Part shown: positions 20,502 to 32,948 of the stretch, one piece after another
How positions within the stretch are numbered: position 1 is the first letter of the stretch
How the letters are laid out: each line of letters opens with the position of its first letter
Assembly: GCA_018064845.1 (NCBI GenBank)
Contig: JAGHUK010000005.1
Span: 1-53,435, forward strand
Source: Candidatus Hennigella equi
Lineage (GTDB): Bacteria > Bacillota_I > Bacilli_A > Mycoplasmatales > Mycoplasmoidaceae
DNA length: 53,435 nucleotides
Direction: 5' to 3'
Position numbers and translations under genes: made by a program
Notes under the pieces: model-generated
What the model saw: only the letters and a program-made list of their open reading frames with translations
Told to the model about the DNA's origin: nothing
Database searches by the model: none

Positions 20502-23108
20502 CTAACGTTCTACTATTTTATTAGTAGAGCTAGATTCTTGTTTCTTTTCTTCAGCCTTAATAGTTGGTCTATCAGCATCTTGTTGTTTGATAAGTTTTTC
20601 TTTAGCTGATCATTGAGCTGGCGCTTTTTGTGCATTAGCTTTTTGTCTAATCAAATCAGCAAAATCAATACGAATATTTTTGTTTGCTTCAGTAGAGAAT
20701 TTAGTTTTTAATTCAGCGTAATGCTTATCAGAAATTAGTTTACTATCATGTAATCTATCATTGATTGTTGCTGCAATATTAGGAATGTAAAGTCTATGAA
20801 TAGAAATTACTACTTTGTGAGCAACATTCTTTTTCAATGTTGTAAAGTGCTTATCTGCTTCTTCAACATAAATGTTAAGAGGTGATTTTTGTTCTAGAGA
20901 ACGAAGTGTTACACCTTCACGAATTTTACTCATTACATCTAGGTGTGTTGTTCATTCAGCATCAAAGTTTTGAATAATAATACTCTTTAACACTCTTTGG
21001 ATTTGTTCTGGGTTGTATGTTGCAATTCTAGCTTCAATTGAACCTCAAATAATTCTTGTAACTAAAGCAGTAACGGTTTGAACGTTTTGCTTTGCAAATA
21101 AACTCGGTTCGATTGCATCAAAACCTAACAATCTTAAATTAATAGCTTGTGCTAATTTAGTTTCATCAACATAATTTGGGTTTTCTTTAGAAAGGAAAAT
21201 ATTAACCAAATCTTTAGCAACAATATTAATCATGTTTCTAATAATTGGAATGTTTCGTTCATTTTTCAAAATTTGATCACGTTGTTTATAAACAACTTCA
21301 CGTTGGTTAGAAAGAACTACATCGTAGTCAGTTAGGTTCTTTCTAGTGTCAAAGTTAAGACCTTCAACTTTCTTTTGCATCATCTTAACCATACGGTTAA
21401 AGAATCATGAATCGTAGAATTCTTGGTCTGTAACTTTCTTTTCCGTTTTCTCTTTTTTATCAATACCAAAACGTTTAAATAATGGGTCTTCTGTTGAAAT
21501 GAAGAATCTAGTCATTCCAGGGTCACCTTGACGACCAGAACGCCCACATAGTTGATTGTCTACACGTCTTGACTCGTGTCTATTTGTTCCAATTACAAAC
21601 AAACCACCAAGTTCTTTCACGCCTGGTCCTAACTTAATATCAGTACCACGTCCAGCCATGTTTGTAGAAATTGTAATAGCTCCTCTTTGTCCTGCTAATG
21701 CAACAATTTCTGCTTCACGAGCGTGATTTTTTGCATTTAATAGTTCAAACTTCAAGCCTTTATTACGAAGTAATGCAGCTAATTCTTCAGAGTCTTCAAC
21801 TGAAGCTGTACCAACTAGAACTGGTTGTCCTTTAGTGTGTAATCTTTCAATTTCAGCAGCAACGTGAGCTCATTTAGCTGTCTTAGTTTCAAATACATAA
21901 TCAGGTAAATCTCGTCTGATAACTTTTCTGTTGGTTGGAACAGGAACAACAATCATGTTGTAAATTTTAATAAATTCATCAGCTTCTGTTAGGGCTGTAC
22001 CAGTAACACCAGAAAGTTTTTTATACAATCTAAAGAATGCTTGATATGTAATTGTAGCAACAATAACATTTTCAGGATCAATCTTAACCATTTCTTTAGC
22101 TTGGATGGCTTGGTGCAAACCAGCGTTATAACTACGTCCTTCTAGAATACGACCTGTAAAGTGGTCAACAAGCATGATTTTATTGTCTCTAACAATATAT
22201 TCAACACCATATCTAAATACAAAGTTAGCCATTAAACTATTTCTAATTTTATGAACTAAATCTGAGTTTTCGATGTTATATAGATTTTTAATTTTGAAAT
22301 ATTTTTCAGTTTTTTCCACACCACTATCATTTAAAGAAATAGTGTTTGTTTCATCATCTATGATGTAATCATCTTTAGTTAATGTTTTAACAAATCTATC
22401 TACATCAATGTATAGAGAAACATCTTTTTTAGGTTGACCTGAAATAATTAATGGGGTTCTAGATTCATCAATTAAAACAGAGTCAACTTCATCGATAATT
22501 GCCATGTTTAGGTCTCTAATAACTTTATCAGAGTATTCCTTTACCATGTTATCTCTTAAATAGTCAAAACCTAATTCAGAGTTTGTTGTGTATGTGATAT
22601 CACAAGCAAACATTTGTCTTTTAGTTTCACTATCCATATCAGCAACGTTATAACCAACTGTAATACCTAATGGATTAAGTGCTTGAGCACAGAATAATGC
22701 ATCACGTTTAACTAAATATTCATTAACTGTAACTACATGGACACCTTTTTTAGTTAATGCATTTAAATAAGCGGTTAAGATGATGGTTAATGTTTTACCT
22801 TCACCAGTGTACATTTCAGCAAGGTTGCCTTTATGAATTACAATAGCACCAATAACTTGAACAGGGTAAGCATATAAACCATGAACACGATAAATAGCTT
22901 CTCTAGCTGTTGCTAAAGCATCTGGAAGGATACCATCTAACGAAACTCCTCTTTTTAATTCACTTAGGAAAAAATTAGTACGTGATGATAATTCCTCATT
23001 ACTCATTGCACGATATTTATCTTTTAGTGCTTCTACTTCTTTTGCTTGTTTGTAGGCAGCACGTAATTCTCTTCCTCTTGGGGTGAAGACATTAAATCTT
23101 TTTTGCAT
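20502..23108 (-). CDS. secA: Preprotein translocase ATPase SecA
   Basis: Motor of the Sec pathway, needed here for the many lipoproteins. 868 residues. Walker A MYTGEGKT, the DEVD box [15 protein letters not shown], the preprotein crosslinking region, and in the second ATPase domain [17 protein letters not shown] and [13 protein letters not shown]. The C-terminal helical wing and scaffold follow. The tail is charged and lacks the Cys-rich zinc-binding end found in many SecA proteins, usual for mollicutes. Internal TGA codons are Trp. It lies one base after the DUF948-like gene and one base before uvrB. Confidence 0.96.
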
Positions 23109-23109
23109 A

Positions 23110-23448
23110 TTATTTTTTTGCTGCTTTTCTATTTCTTAGTTTCTTAATTTCATCTTTAACTTCTTTAGCAACTTTATAGATTGATTCTTTATTACCAGAA
23201 GATTGTTTAATTAAGTCTTGAGATTTTTGTTTTAAAACGGAGTCTAATATGTCAATAAAGTTAGAGATCTTAACGATAGAATCAACAACTGGTGTTAGTT
23301 GTTCTGATTTATATGTTAAATCCTCTACTAAGTAGTCAAGTTTTTTAGCTACGATATGAATCTTTCTAAATGTGATAATTAAATACACACATAAAACGAT
23401 TGCAACACAAACTAAAATTGTGACTAATACAATAAGAGCTGTATTCAT
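23110..23448 (-). CDS. Small membrane protein, DUF948-like
   Basis: 112 residues: one N-terminal transmembrane helix (about residues 4-26, rich in Leu, Val and Ile) and a long helical, Lys/Glu-rich cytoplasmic part with heptad-like spacing (LDYLVEDLTYKSEQLTPVVDSI). This layout resembles the DUF948/YtxG group of Firmicutes, whose role is poorly defined. A strong Shine-Dalgarno (AAAAGGAG) precedes the ATG. It is the first gene of a unit with secA and uvrB. Function unknown. Confidence 0.75.
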   Translation of the reverse strand: MNTALIVLVTILVCVAIVLCVYLIITFRKIHIVAKKLDYLVEDLTYKSEQLTPVVDSIVKISNFIDILDSVLKQKSQDLIKQSSGNKESIYKVAKEVKDEIKKLRNRKAAKK

Positions 23449-23562
23449 ATTAACTCCTTTTTTAACTTAAATAATTATATATATTTTTTAATATATATAA
23501 ATAACTTTCAGGTATATTTTTTCACCTTGTTTTAAGAAATATAAAAAAGCAAGAGGTATTAA

Positions 23563-24174
23563 ATGTACACACTTAATAAAAATGACTATAAATTGATCAA
23601 ACAATATAAAAAATTTAAAGATGATGAAGTAGCTTTATATTTCTTTGAGAAATTTAAAAATGATCTAACAAGTTTAGTATTTGGTAAAATAAACAGAAAA
23701 TTTAGTTCTATTCTATTTGAAAAAGGTGATTTAATCCATTTAGTTTGGAATTCAATAAAGAAAAGTTTGATTGAATATAAAAACAATCAAAACTTTAATT
23801 CAATATTAATTAAAAATTGTTATTATTCAACCATTAAAGAGGTTAAGAAATTTATTAATAATAATGAATTGGTGATGAATATTTCTTCATCACTTGAAAC
23901 TTATCAAACCACACCTAGAACTAAAATTGATAACAATACTATTGTTAGAATACAAACTCCAACAAAAATAGTGTTAGATGAGATTATTGAAGTTGCTTGT
24001 AGTTTAATAAAAGAATATACAAAACCAACAATTAAGAGAGTGATTTATCTAAAATCTATAGGTTATTCAGTTAGTGAGATTTGTAAAAAATTAAGAATAA
24101 GTAGGCATTATATTGATAACCTACTTAAACAAATTCAAAATGTTGTTAAAAATTATTATTCATTAACTTCTTAA
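23563..24174 (+). CDS. Sigma-70-like alternative sigma factor
   Basis: 203 residues, very Lys/Asn-rich. The C-terminal part (about 150-200) has a helix-turn-helix of region-4 type: RVIYLKSIGYSVSEICKKL followed by RISRHYIDNLLKQIQ. The N-terminal half (YKLIKQYKKFKDDEVALYFF ...) looks like a divergent region 2. Size and layout recall the MG428-type sigma-like regulator of Mycoplasma genitalium, which controls recombination genes and is also encoded apart from RpoD. It is the only rightward gene in this part of the window, and its last 12 bases overlap the 3' end of dnaN on the other strand. A weak Shine-Dalgarno (AAGAGG) precedes the ATG. Assignment rests on fold-level similarity. Confidence 0.65.
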   Translation: MYTLNKNDYKLIKQYKKFKDDEVALYFFEKFKNDLTSLVFGKINRKFSSILFEKGDLIHLVWNSIKKSLIEYKNNQNFNSILIKNCYYSTIKEVKKFINNNELVMNISSSLETYQTTPRTKIDNNTIVRIQTPTKIVLDEIIEVACSLIKEYTKPTIKRVIYLKSIGYSVSEICKKLRISRHYIDNLLKQIQNVVKNYYSLTS

Positions 24175-25275
24175 TGGAACAATTAAATTTAAGAAGTATG
24201 GATTATTGGATGATAAAACAATTGGTGCATTAGTATTATTAAAATTAAATGAAATATTATCACTCTTAATTATGTTAAGTAATGTGATTAATAATCTTTG
24301 ATTTAATTTAATCTCAAAATTTTCAACATTAGATTTAGATATATCAACTTGCTCAAATGAGTTACCAGTTTCATTAGAAATTGATTTAATAATTAATTTT
24401 CCATCTTCAATTTTTAAATTAGTAATTGGTCTTTGTTCATTTGAAACAAACACTGATCCACGATTTATAGCATGTATTAATTCGGATAATTTAACAGTAA
24501 AAGAATATTTTTGTTCTGATAATATAGCTTTAATAATATTTGGATATGTATCTTTAAATAATGAAAATTTAATTAATGTTGAGTTTAAATTTAAAATACA
24601 TTCTTTATCATTTAAATATAAATCTATAGTTTTATTTTCTGATGAAGAAAGAATTTCAACAGCCATATCTATAGCTTTTGGTTCAATAATAAATCTAGCT
24701 CCATCACCTAAATAATCAAATTTATAATAAGCCATTCTAAATGAATCAGATGCTACACACTCCATTTGTTTTTCATCTATAGGATTAAATAGAATTCCTG
24801 TAGTAGCTAAATTAGAATTTGAAAAAGGTGATGATGTAAAGGGTTTAACTCTTTGTGAAATATTAACTAATGTATCATATGTGATAGTTGTTTTCTTTCA
24901 ACCATCATAATTAAAGTCTAAAATAGGGAATGAAGAGTCATCAATTAGAATAATTTCAGAAGAAGATTTTGGTGTATTAATTTGAAGAATTCTATCATCA
25001 ATTTGATTAATAGTTATAGTATCTTGATCAATTTTAGATAAATAACTATAAAGTAGTTTTGCTTTAACTAAAATATCTCCAGTTTTAGATATTTCAACAT
25101 TAGTAATTGTTTGTTGGTATGCCGCTGCCCCGTTTGTAGCTATGAAGATTAATTTGCCTTCTAAAGCTTTTATATGAACAGCTGAAAGTGTTGGATTTAA
25201 ATTATTACTATCAATCAAACTATTAATGTTTTTTAAACAACTAACTATTTCATTCTTCTTAACTGTAAATTTCAT
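24163..25275 (-). CDS. dnaN: DNA polymerase III sliding clamp (beta)
   Basis: Processivity clamp of the replicative polymerase. 370 residues, the usual length for three clamp domains. The N terminus MKFTVKKNEIVSCLKNINSL, VHIKALEGKLIFIATNG, the middle TDSFRMAYY-like segment (here ASDSFRMAYYKFDY) and the C-terminal ending S-N-N-P-Y-F-L-N-L-I-V-P-L are diagnostic. The terminal residues (LIVPLRS) differ from the common M-P-M-R-L end. One or more Trp are TGA, between the two long open stretches. Lies downstream of dnaA with 106 bases between, as in most bacteria; a minus-strand TATAAT is at 25313-25318 and AGAAGAG precedes the start. Confidence 0.92.
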
Positions 25276-25321
25276 ACTATTTTCTCTTCTTTTTATTTAT
25301 TTTATATTTATTATTATAGGT

Positions 25322-25381
25322 TGTGGAAAAGTCTATTTTTTCTATTTTATATAAATATAACATTTCCACATTTTCTCCACA
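25322..25381. other. DnaA-box cluster between dnaA and dnaN (oriC candidate)
   Basis: Three sites close to TTATCCACA are present: TTTTCCACA on the minus strand (25322-25330, 8 of 9), ATTTCCACA (25362-25370, 7 of 9) and TTCTCCACA (25373-25381, 8 of 9), separated by an AT-only stretch (25331-25361) that could unwind. A fourth, TTATCCATA, overlaps the dnaA start (26730-26738). Gene direction flips between dnaA and rpmH, consistent with an origin in this area. Confidence 0.6.
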
Positions 25382-26737
25382 TTACATCTTTTTATAAATG
25401 TTTTCAATTGTCATATTTAAATCAGGATCAGATTTAATAACTTTTTCCACTTTTTCAATCGCAGACATAACTGTTGAGTGGTCACGTCCTGAGAATAATT
25501 GACCAATTTGAGAGTATGTCATATTAAATTTATTTCTCAAAACATACATACAAACATTTCTAGGTGTGATTAAGTATTTAAGTTTAGATTTAGATTTAAC
25601 CATATCAACCTTCACACCATAACTATTACAAACTTGTTCTATGATGATGTTTGGATCCATATCATAACCAAACAAATTAATCTCTTCTTGGTTGGATGGT
25701 GCAAGAATACTTCTTACTGTATTTAAATCAATCACAGAATATTTTGTTAAATTATTAGCTGCAAAGAAAAAGATTTGATTAATATCTCCAATTAATCTTC
25801 TAATATCATTTGTATTTCTTCTCGCAATAAAAGACACAGCATCTGGTGAGAAAGTGTAAACTTTATTAGATTCATCAACTTTTTTATTGATAATTTCCAC
25901 AACATTTTCTACATCAGGTTTTTGGATTGTTAATGTAATTCCGGAGTGGAATCTAGATTTCATTCTATCTTCAAAACCTACCAATAAATCTATATTTTTA
26001 TCAGATGTAAATACAATGTATTTTTTATTCTTAATTGCATTGTTAAAAATTACAAATAATAACTCATTAATTTTTGTTCGGCCTGATAAAATTTGAATAT
26101 CATCTATTAACAATAAATCATATCCAAAATACTCATCCTTAATTTTTTCTATCAATGTTTTATCATCTGAAATTAAAGCATTGTAAATTTGTCTACTAAA
26201 ATCATCTGAAGATATATATTTAACAGATTTATCTGGGAATACTTTTATAAATTCATTACCGATAGCATGTAATAAATGTGTTTTCCCCAAACCCACATTA
26301 GCACTAATAAAAAGCGGGCTAATAAAGTGGTCAGTAGTTATTTGTTTACCCGCTAAATAAGCTGAATTATTAAATGGACCAACAACTAAATTATCAAAAG
26401 TGTAGTCTTTGTTAATTCCTATTACCCTACCAATTGGTTTGTAATCCATTTTAGTTGTGATAACTTTATTTTCATTCTCTGAAACAACTTTAAATTCATA
26501 ATTAGTGTTTTCATAAGAATTGAAAGTTTGTGTTAAATCTGTTAAAAAATCGTTAATTATTACTTGTTTAGCAAAAGTGTTTTTTGCTACCACTGTAATT
26601 ACATTACCACTCAAATCTTTTATTTTCAATGTTGCCACAAATTTGTCAAAAAATTCTTTATTAGTACTTTTTTCTCTTAAAGCTGATAAAGTTGAATCGA
26701 AATTTTGAGATAATTTTTGTGGAATTTGTTTATCCAT
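25382..26737 (-). CDS. dnaA: Chromosomal replication initiator DnaA
   Basis: AAA+ protein that binds DnaA boxes and opens the origin. 451 residues. Domain III has the Walker A FISANVGLGKTHLLHAIG, Walker B LLLIDDIQIL and sensor regions. The C-terminal DNA-binding domain carries the signature LFSGRDHSTVMSAIEKV. Domain I at the N terminus is weakly conserved. No Shine-Dalgarno is seen before the ATG; a minus-strand TATAAT is 14 bases upstream, so the leader is very short. Divergent from rpmH across 72 bases of pure AT-rich DNA. Confidence 0.96.
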   Translation of the reverse strand: MDKQIPQKLSQNFDSTLSALREKSTNKEFFDKFVATLKIKDLSGNVITVVAKNTFAKQVIINDFLTDLTQTFNSYENTNYEFKVVSENENKVITTKMDYKPIGRVIGINKDYTFDNLVVGPFNNSAYLAGKQITTDHFISPLFISANVGLGKTHLLHAIGNEFIKVFPDKSVKYISSDDFSRQIYNALISDDKTLIEKIKDEYFGYDLLLIDDIQILSGRTKINELLFVIFNNAIKNKKYIVFTSDKNIDLLVGFEDRMKSRFHSGITLTIQKPDVENVVEIINKKVDESNKVYTFSPDAVSFIARRNTNDIRRLIGDINQIFFFAANNLTKYSVIDLNTVRSILAPSNQEEINLFGYDMDPNIIIEQVCNSYGVKVDMVKSKSKLKYLITPRNVCMYVLRNKFNMTYSQIGQLFSGRDHSTVMSAIEKVEKVIKSDPDLNMTIENIYKKM

Positions 26738-26809
26738 ATAGAGTTTTGTTGATTATAAATTAATATATATTATAATTATAAAAATAGTTTTTTATAGAGA
26801 GGTTTTTAT
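26738..26809. promoter_or_regulatory. Divergent dnaA / rpmH promoter region, AT-rich
   Basis: 72 bases, almost all A and T. TATAAT on plus at 26771-26776 serves rpmH and TATAAT on minus at 26757-26752 serves dnaA. The stretch could also act as the unwinding element of the origin. Confidence 0.55.
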
Positions 26810-26956
26810 ATGCAAAGAACATATCAACCAAACAAAGCAAAAAGAAGAAAAACTCACGGTTTTTTAGTTAGATCTAAAACTTCAAAAGGAAGAAAAGTTT
26901 TAAAAGCTAGAAGACAAAAAGGAAGAAAAAGATTAACTGTTTCTGATGAAAAATAA
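26810..26956 (+). CDS. rpmH: 50S ribosomal protein L34
   Basis: 48 residues, Lys/Arg-rich. [18 protein letters not shown] and [16 protein letters not shown] are the L34 signature. First gene of the conserved rpmH-rnpA-yidC cluster next to dnaA. Its last 11 bases overlap rnpA. Confidence 0.97.
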   Translation: MQRTYQPNKAKRRKTHGFLVRSKTSKGRKVLKARRQKGRKRLTVSDEK

Positions 26957-27293
26957 ATCATCTACTGTTTTAATTTCAATTAAAACAAATAAAGAAATAG
27001 TTAGTGTGTTGAAAGTTGGTAGAAAATTAAATTTACCATACTTAACATTATGATTAGCTAGACAATCTAATAAATCACAAATTGAGTATGCATTGTTAGT
27101 TAATAAAACACAATTCAAACACGCAGTTGCAAGAAATAAAGTTAAGAGACAATTGCGTAACATCTTGATAACTAGCGATATTAAAGGTGGAATTAGAATA
27201 CTAATTAAACCCAATGCAAATTATTCAAAGAAAACATATCTAGAAGTAAAAGAACAATTTATAAAAACAATTAAGAAATATCAAAATGGGTAA
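26946..27293 (+). CDS. rnpA: Ribonuclease P protein component
   Basis: Protein cofactor of RNase P, which trims tRNA (and tmRNA) 5' ends. 115 residues. The RNR-type motif [14 protein letters not shown] at about 62-75 is diagnostic. The ATG at 26946 lies inside the end of rpmH; starting there gives the expected N-terminal V-L-I-S-I-K-T-N-K. Trp is TGA near residue 36 (LTLWLARQ). Overlaps yidC by eight bases. Confidence 0.94.
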
Positions 27294-28449
27294 TCAATCA
27301 GCACTAAAATATTCAAATATTCGTGGTAATGATACTTCAGCTTCTGCTGGAAGCCCATTTTGAGCTGATAAAAACACAAACCGTAAAACAGTTTTTAAAA
27401 AAGTAATGAAACAAGTATGAAGATGGACAAAGATTGCTATCTTCTTATTTATGATGTTAATGGGTTTGTGAGGATGTTTCCAAACAATGGTAGATCCAAC
27501 AGTATCACAAAATTCATTAATTGGTAGAGGCTTGGAATTTGGATATCCATTTGCGACCACAGGTGATTATCGTTTTGATTTACAAATGGCAATAGATTCC
27601 AACCAGTATAATTCTTTAACATTTGAATGAGCAATATCTGGTGTGGGCCCAACAAGTCCATTCTACGCATTATTTGTTTGACCAGCAGCTGCTATTGTTA
27701 CTATGTTTATGTGAGTGACAAAGAACTGATGAGGCGGCATGAATGCTTTATTAGCTATTTTCCTATTGTTACTTTTCATTAGAATTTTGACTATGGCAAT
27801 TTCTTTGAAGTCAAGTTTCCAAAATGAAAAGATGACTGAAGTACAAGGACAAATTGCTGAAATCAATGCTAAGTACAAAGATGCTAAAGACAATCAGTCT
27901 AAGCAAATGAAGCAGCAAGAAATTATGGCTTTATATAATAAAAATAACATTAAGCCATTTGCTGCTTTTGAACAAATGTTCTTAACACTACCTATTTTCT
28001 TAATTATTTATCGTGTGGTAACTATTGTTAGACCAATTAAAGTTACAATTTTATTTAATATTTGAAACTTTGCGGCAGCACCACTAACTCAATTATTTAG
28101 TAATTTTATTAACGGTGGATGAACATACATCTTCTTCTTATTATTAGTAATTGGTAGTCAAATTTTCTCAATGAAGATGCCACAAATCTTCGCTCGTAAA
28201 CGAAGTAGGAATGCAAGCACAGCCTCTGATGAAGGCAAAAAACAATACAAGAAAACACAAAGAACTCAAAATATCTTTATGATCGTAATGTGTGTTATCG
28301 TAGCGTTCTCTGCTGTGGGTGTTGGAGTTTATTGATTCCTTAACTCATTATTTACTGTAGCACAAGCATGAATAATGCATATCTTAATTACAAAAAGAAA
28401 AACTAAAGATAAACAATCTGGCGCTAGATTAGTTAACTTTGACATCTAA
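27286..28449 (+). CDS. yidC: Membrane protein insertase YidC
   Basis: Inserts and folds membrane proteins with or without SecYEG. 387 residues. After a polar N terminus come an anchoring helix (about 45-65), an extracellular loop, and the conserved core: helix followed by the cytoplasmic hairpin ([18 protein letters not shown]), then [20 protein letters not shown] and two C-terminal helices ([18 protein letters not shown] and [20 protein letters not shown]). Many Trp are TGA. Ends with a positively charged tail (ITKRKTKDK). Its stop overlaps the rsmA start by one base. Confidence 0.93.
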
Positions 28450-29255
28450 TGAATAATATTAAACAAATTTTAAAAAATAAGAAGTTTTTGCCTTCTAAAA
28501 AAATGGGGCAAAACTTTTTATCTAACCATATTGTTATTGATGAAATATGTGATAATATTCCTGATTTATCATCATTTGACTGCATTTTAGAAATTGGACC
28601 AGGATTGGGTGCCATTACCGAATATTTAGTTTCACAAAATAAACCTTTAATTTGTATTGAGCTAGATAAAAGATTGTATGCGGACCTTAAACATAAGTTT
28701 AAAAACTATAAGAATCTGCATTTGATCAATAATGATTTCTTAGAAGTTGATTTAGATAAATTAACAAAACAATATAAAAAAATTATTGTCATTGCAAACA
28801 TTCCCTATTCAATCACAACACCAATTGTTTTAAAATGTTTGTCATTTATTAAAATTAAAACTTTATATATCATGGTGCAAAAAGAAGTTGCTGATAAATG
28901 AGTATATAGCAAGACTTCCAACAGAAATGCTGCAACCAACATCATTAATTATTATTTTGATATGCATAAAATTATGACTATCAAAAATACTAATTTTGTG
29001 CCTGCACCCAAAGTTGATTCAGCGATGGTGTTATTGGATAAGAAAACAGATGCACCATATGACCCTAAATTTTATCAATTTATCCGTCCTTTCTTTTTAG
29101 CAAAGAGAAAAAAATTATTAAATAATCTTCCATCTGGAATTGATAAAAATAAAATAACAACTATCCTAATAGAATTAGGATTTGATAGTAATGTTCGCGC
29201 TGAAGAATTAAATTACGAACATTGAATGATGTTGTATAAAACATTTAAGAGATAG
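28449..29255 (+). CDS. rsmA: 16S rRNA dimethyladenosine transferase
   Basis: KsgA/RsmA dimethylates two adjacent adenines near the 3' end of 16S rRNA. 268 residues. K-K-M-G-Q-N-F-L at the N terminus, the SAM-binding E-I-G-P-G-L-G-A-I-T, and the catalytic I-A-N-I-P-Y-S-I-T are all present. The helical C-terminal domain contains the PAPKVDSAM motif and FFLAKRKKLLNNL. TGA codons at 28900-28902 and near 29224 are Trp. Confidence 0.95.
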
Positions 29256-29256
29256 T

Positions 29257-31453
<2,197 letters not shown>

Positions 31454-31462
31454 AATAATTGG

Positions 31463-31468
31463 TATACT
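31463..31468 (+). promoter_or_regulatory. -10 box for rpoE
   Basis: TATACT with TTGGTATA just upstream lies 19 bases before the rpoE ATG; TAGGA at 31477-31481 is the ribosome binding site. Confidence 0.45.
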
Positions 31469-31487
31469 TAATTAGATAGGAATAACT

Positions 31488-31961
31488 ATGGAAAACAAAC
31501 AAATCATAACTTTAGCTTACGAATTAGCTAAAACTAAATACAAAAATAAACCTTTCACATTTGAACAATTATGAAATGATTTAGTTAAAAAAGCTAGATT
31601 AGATGCACAAGAACAAAAGATTGTTGGACATGTTTACACATGCATGTTACAAGACCACAGATTCATTTTTATTGGTAATCATGAATGAAAAGTTAGAGAA
31701 TTTTTAAAAGAATCAGAACAAGCAGCTTTAAGTCATGCTTTATATGACTTTAAACAAGAACAAGAAGCTGAAGCTAAACGTCTTGCTGACTTGAATGATA
31801 AGGCAATGTTAGAACAAGAAGCTTATTATGATGAAGAAGATCTTGAAGCTATGCATAAAGAATACAAAGAAAAACTTATGCATGATGTTGATGAGGAAGA
31901 TGAAGATTTACCTTCAGATCAAGAAAGCGAAAGCGAAGATGAAGAAGAGGATGCTGAATAA
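31488..31961 (+). CDS. rpoE: RNA polymerase delta subunit
   Basis: Delta of Firmicute RNA polymerase raises promoter selectivity and recycling. 157 residues: a folded N-terminal domain (about 1-85, with P-F-T-F-E-Q-L-W-N-D-L and F-I-F-I-G-N-H-E-W-K) and an unstructured, strongly acidic tail of Glu and Asp. Trp residues are TGA. The ATG is preceded by ATAGGAATAA. Ends inside a terminator, so it is probably monocistronic. Confidence 0.9.
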
Positions 31962-31972
31962 GCATCTTTTTT
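31950..31972 (+). terminator. Terminator of rpoE
   Basis: GATGCT (31950-31955) pairs with AGCATC (31961-31966) and is followed by six T. The stop codon is in the loop. Confidence 0.8.
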
Positions 31973-32024
31973 ATTTTTGTTATTTATAACAAAAATAAAA
32001 TTAAAATATAAGTAGGAGATAGAT

Positions 32025-32942
32025 ATGGGATTTTTTGATAGATTTAAAAAAGCAATAAAGCCTAGCAATTCATTACTAGTTAATATGAATGATATGCTAG
32101 CAAAAGCAAATGCAGGACACTATGCAGTTCCTGCTATTAACATTAACAACCTTGAATGAATTGGTGCTGTATTAGATGCAGCCCAAGAAATGCGTTCACC
32201 TGTTATTTTGGGTGTATCTTCAGGAGCGGCAAGATATATGTTTGGCTGAAGAAACGTAGTTAACATGGTTGAAAATGTAATGCAAAACAAAAAAATTACT
32301 GTGCCAGTAGCATTACATGTTGACCACGGAACATATGAAGCGTGCGTTGATGCATTGAATGCTGGATTTAGTTCAGTAATGTTTGATGGCTCTAAATTAC
32401 CATTTGCTGAAAATGTTGAAAAAACTAAAGAAATAGTTAAGTTAGCTAAAAAGTATAACGCTACTGTTGAAGCAGAAGTTGGTAGCTTTGAAGCTAAAGA
32501 CGGCACTGCAGCTGATGGTGAATTAGCTGACACTAATGAATGTACAGCCATGGCATCACAAACTGGTATATGTTGTTTAGCAGCCGGTATTGGAAATATT
32601 CATGGAATTTATCCAGATGACTGAAAAGGACTAAATTTTGATAAATTAATAGATATTTCAAGAAACGTTAATAACATTCCATTAGTATTACATGGTGGAA
32701 CTGGAATTCCTAAAACACAAATTAAGAAAGCAATTGAATTAGGAATTTGTAAAGTTAATGTAAATACAGAATGTCAATTAGCATTTGCACATGCTATTAG
32801 AACATACGTTGAAAACAGAAATGACCTTGATAAAAAAGCTAAAGGTTTTGATCCAAGAAAATTATTAAAACCAGCTTGTCAAGCAATTAAAGAAACTGTT
32901 ATTGAAAAGATTAAAATCTTTGGTTCAGAAAATAAAGCTTAA
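32025..32942 (+). CDS. fba: Fructose-bisphosphate aldolase, class II
   Basis: Glycolytic aldolase that splits fructose-1,6-bisphosphate; zinc dependent. 305 residues. H-V-D-H-G-T (zinc His), VEAEVGSFEAKDG, GNIHGIYPD and L-H-G-G-T-G-I-P are family motifs. The usual N terminus (L-V-N-M-N-D-M-L) begins only at residue 18; the first 17 residues (MGFFDRFKKAIKPSNSL) are an amphipathic extension. The ATG at 32025 is kept because a Shine-Dalgarno (TAGGAGA) lies just upstream, and none precedes the internal ATG at 32083. Confidence 0.94.
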
Positions 32943-32948
32943 TAAATT

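Noticed and set aside
31972-31998. Second hairpin (ATTTTTGTTAT...AACAAAAAT) after rpoE as an additional regulatory element
   Set aside because: It is AT-only, directly behind a good terminator, and probably a by-product of base composition or a minor backup terminator.
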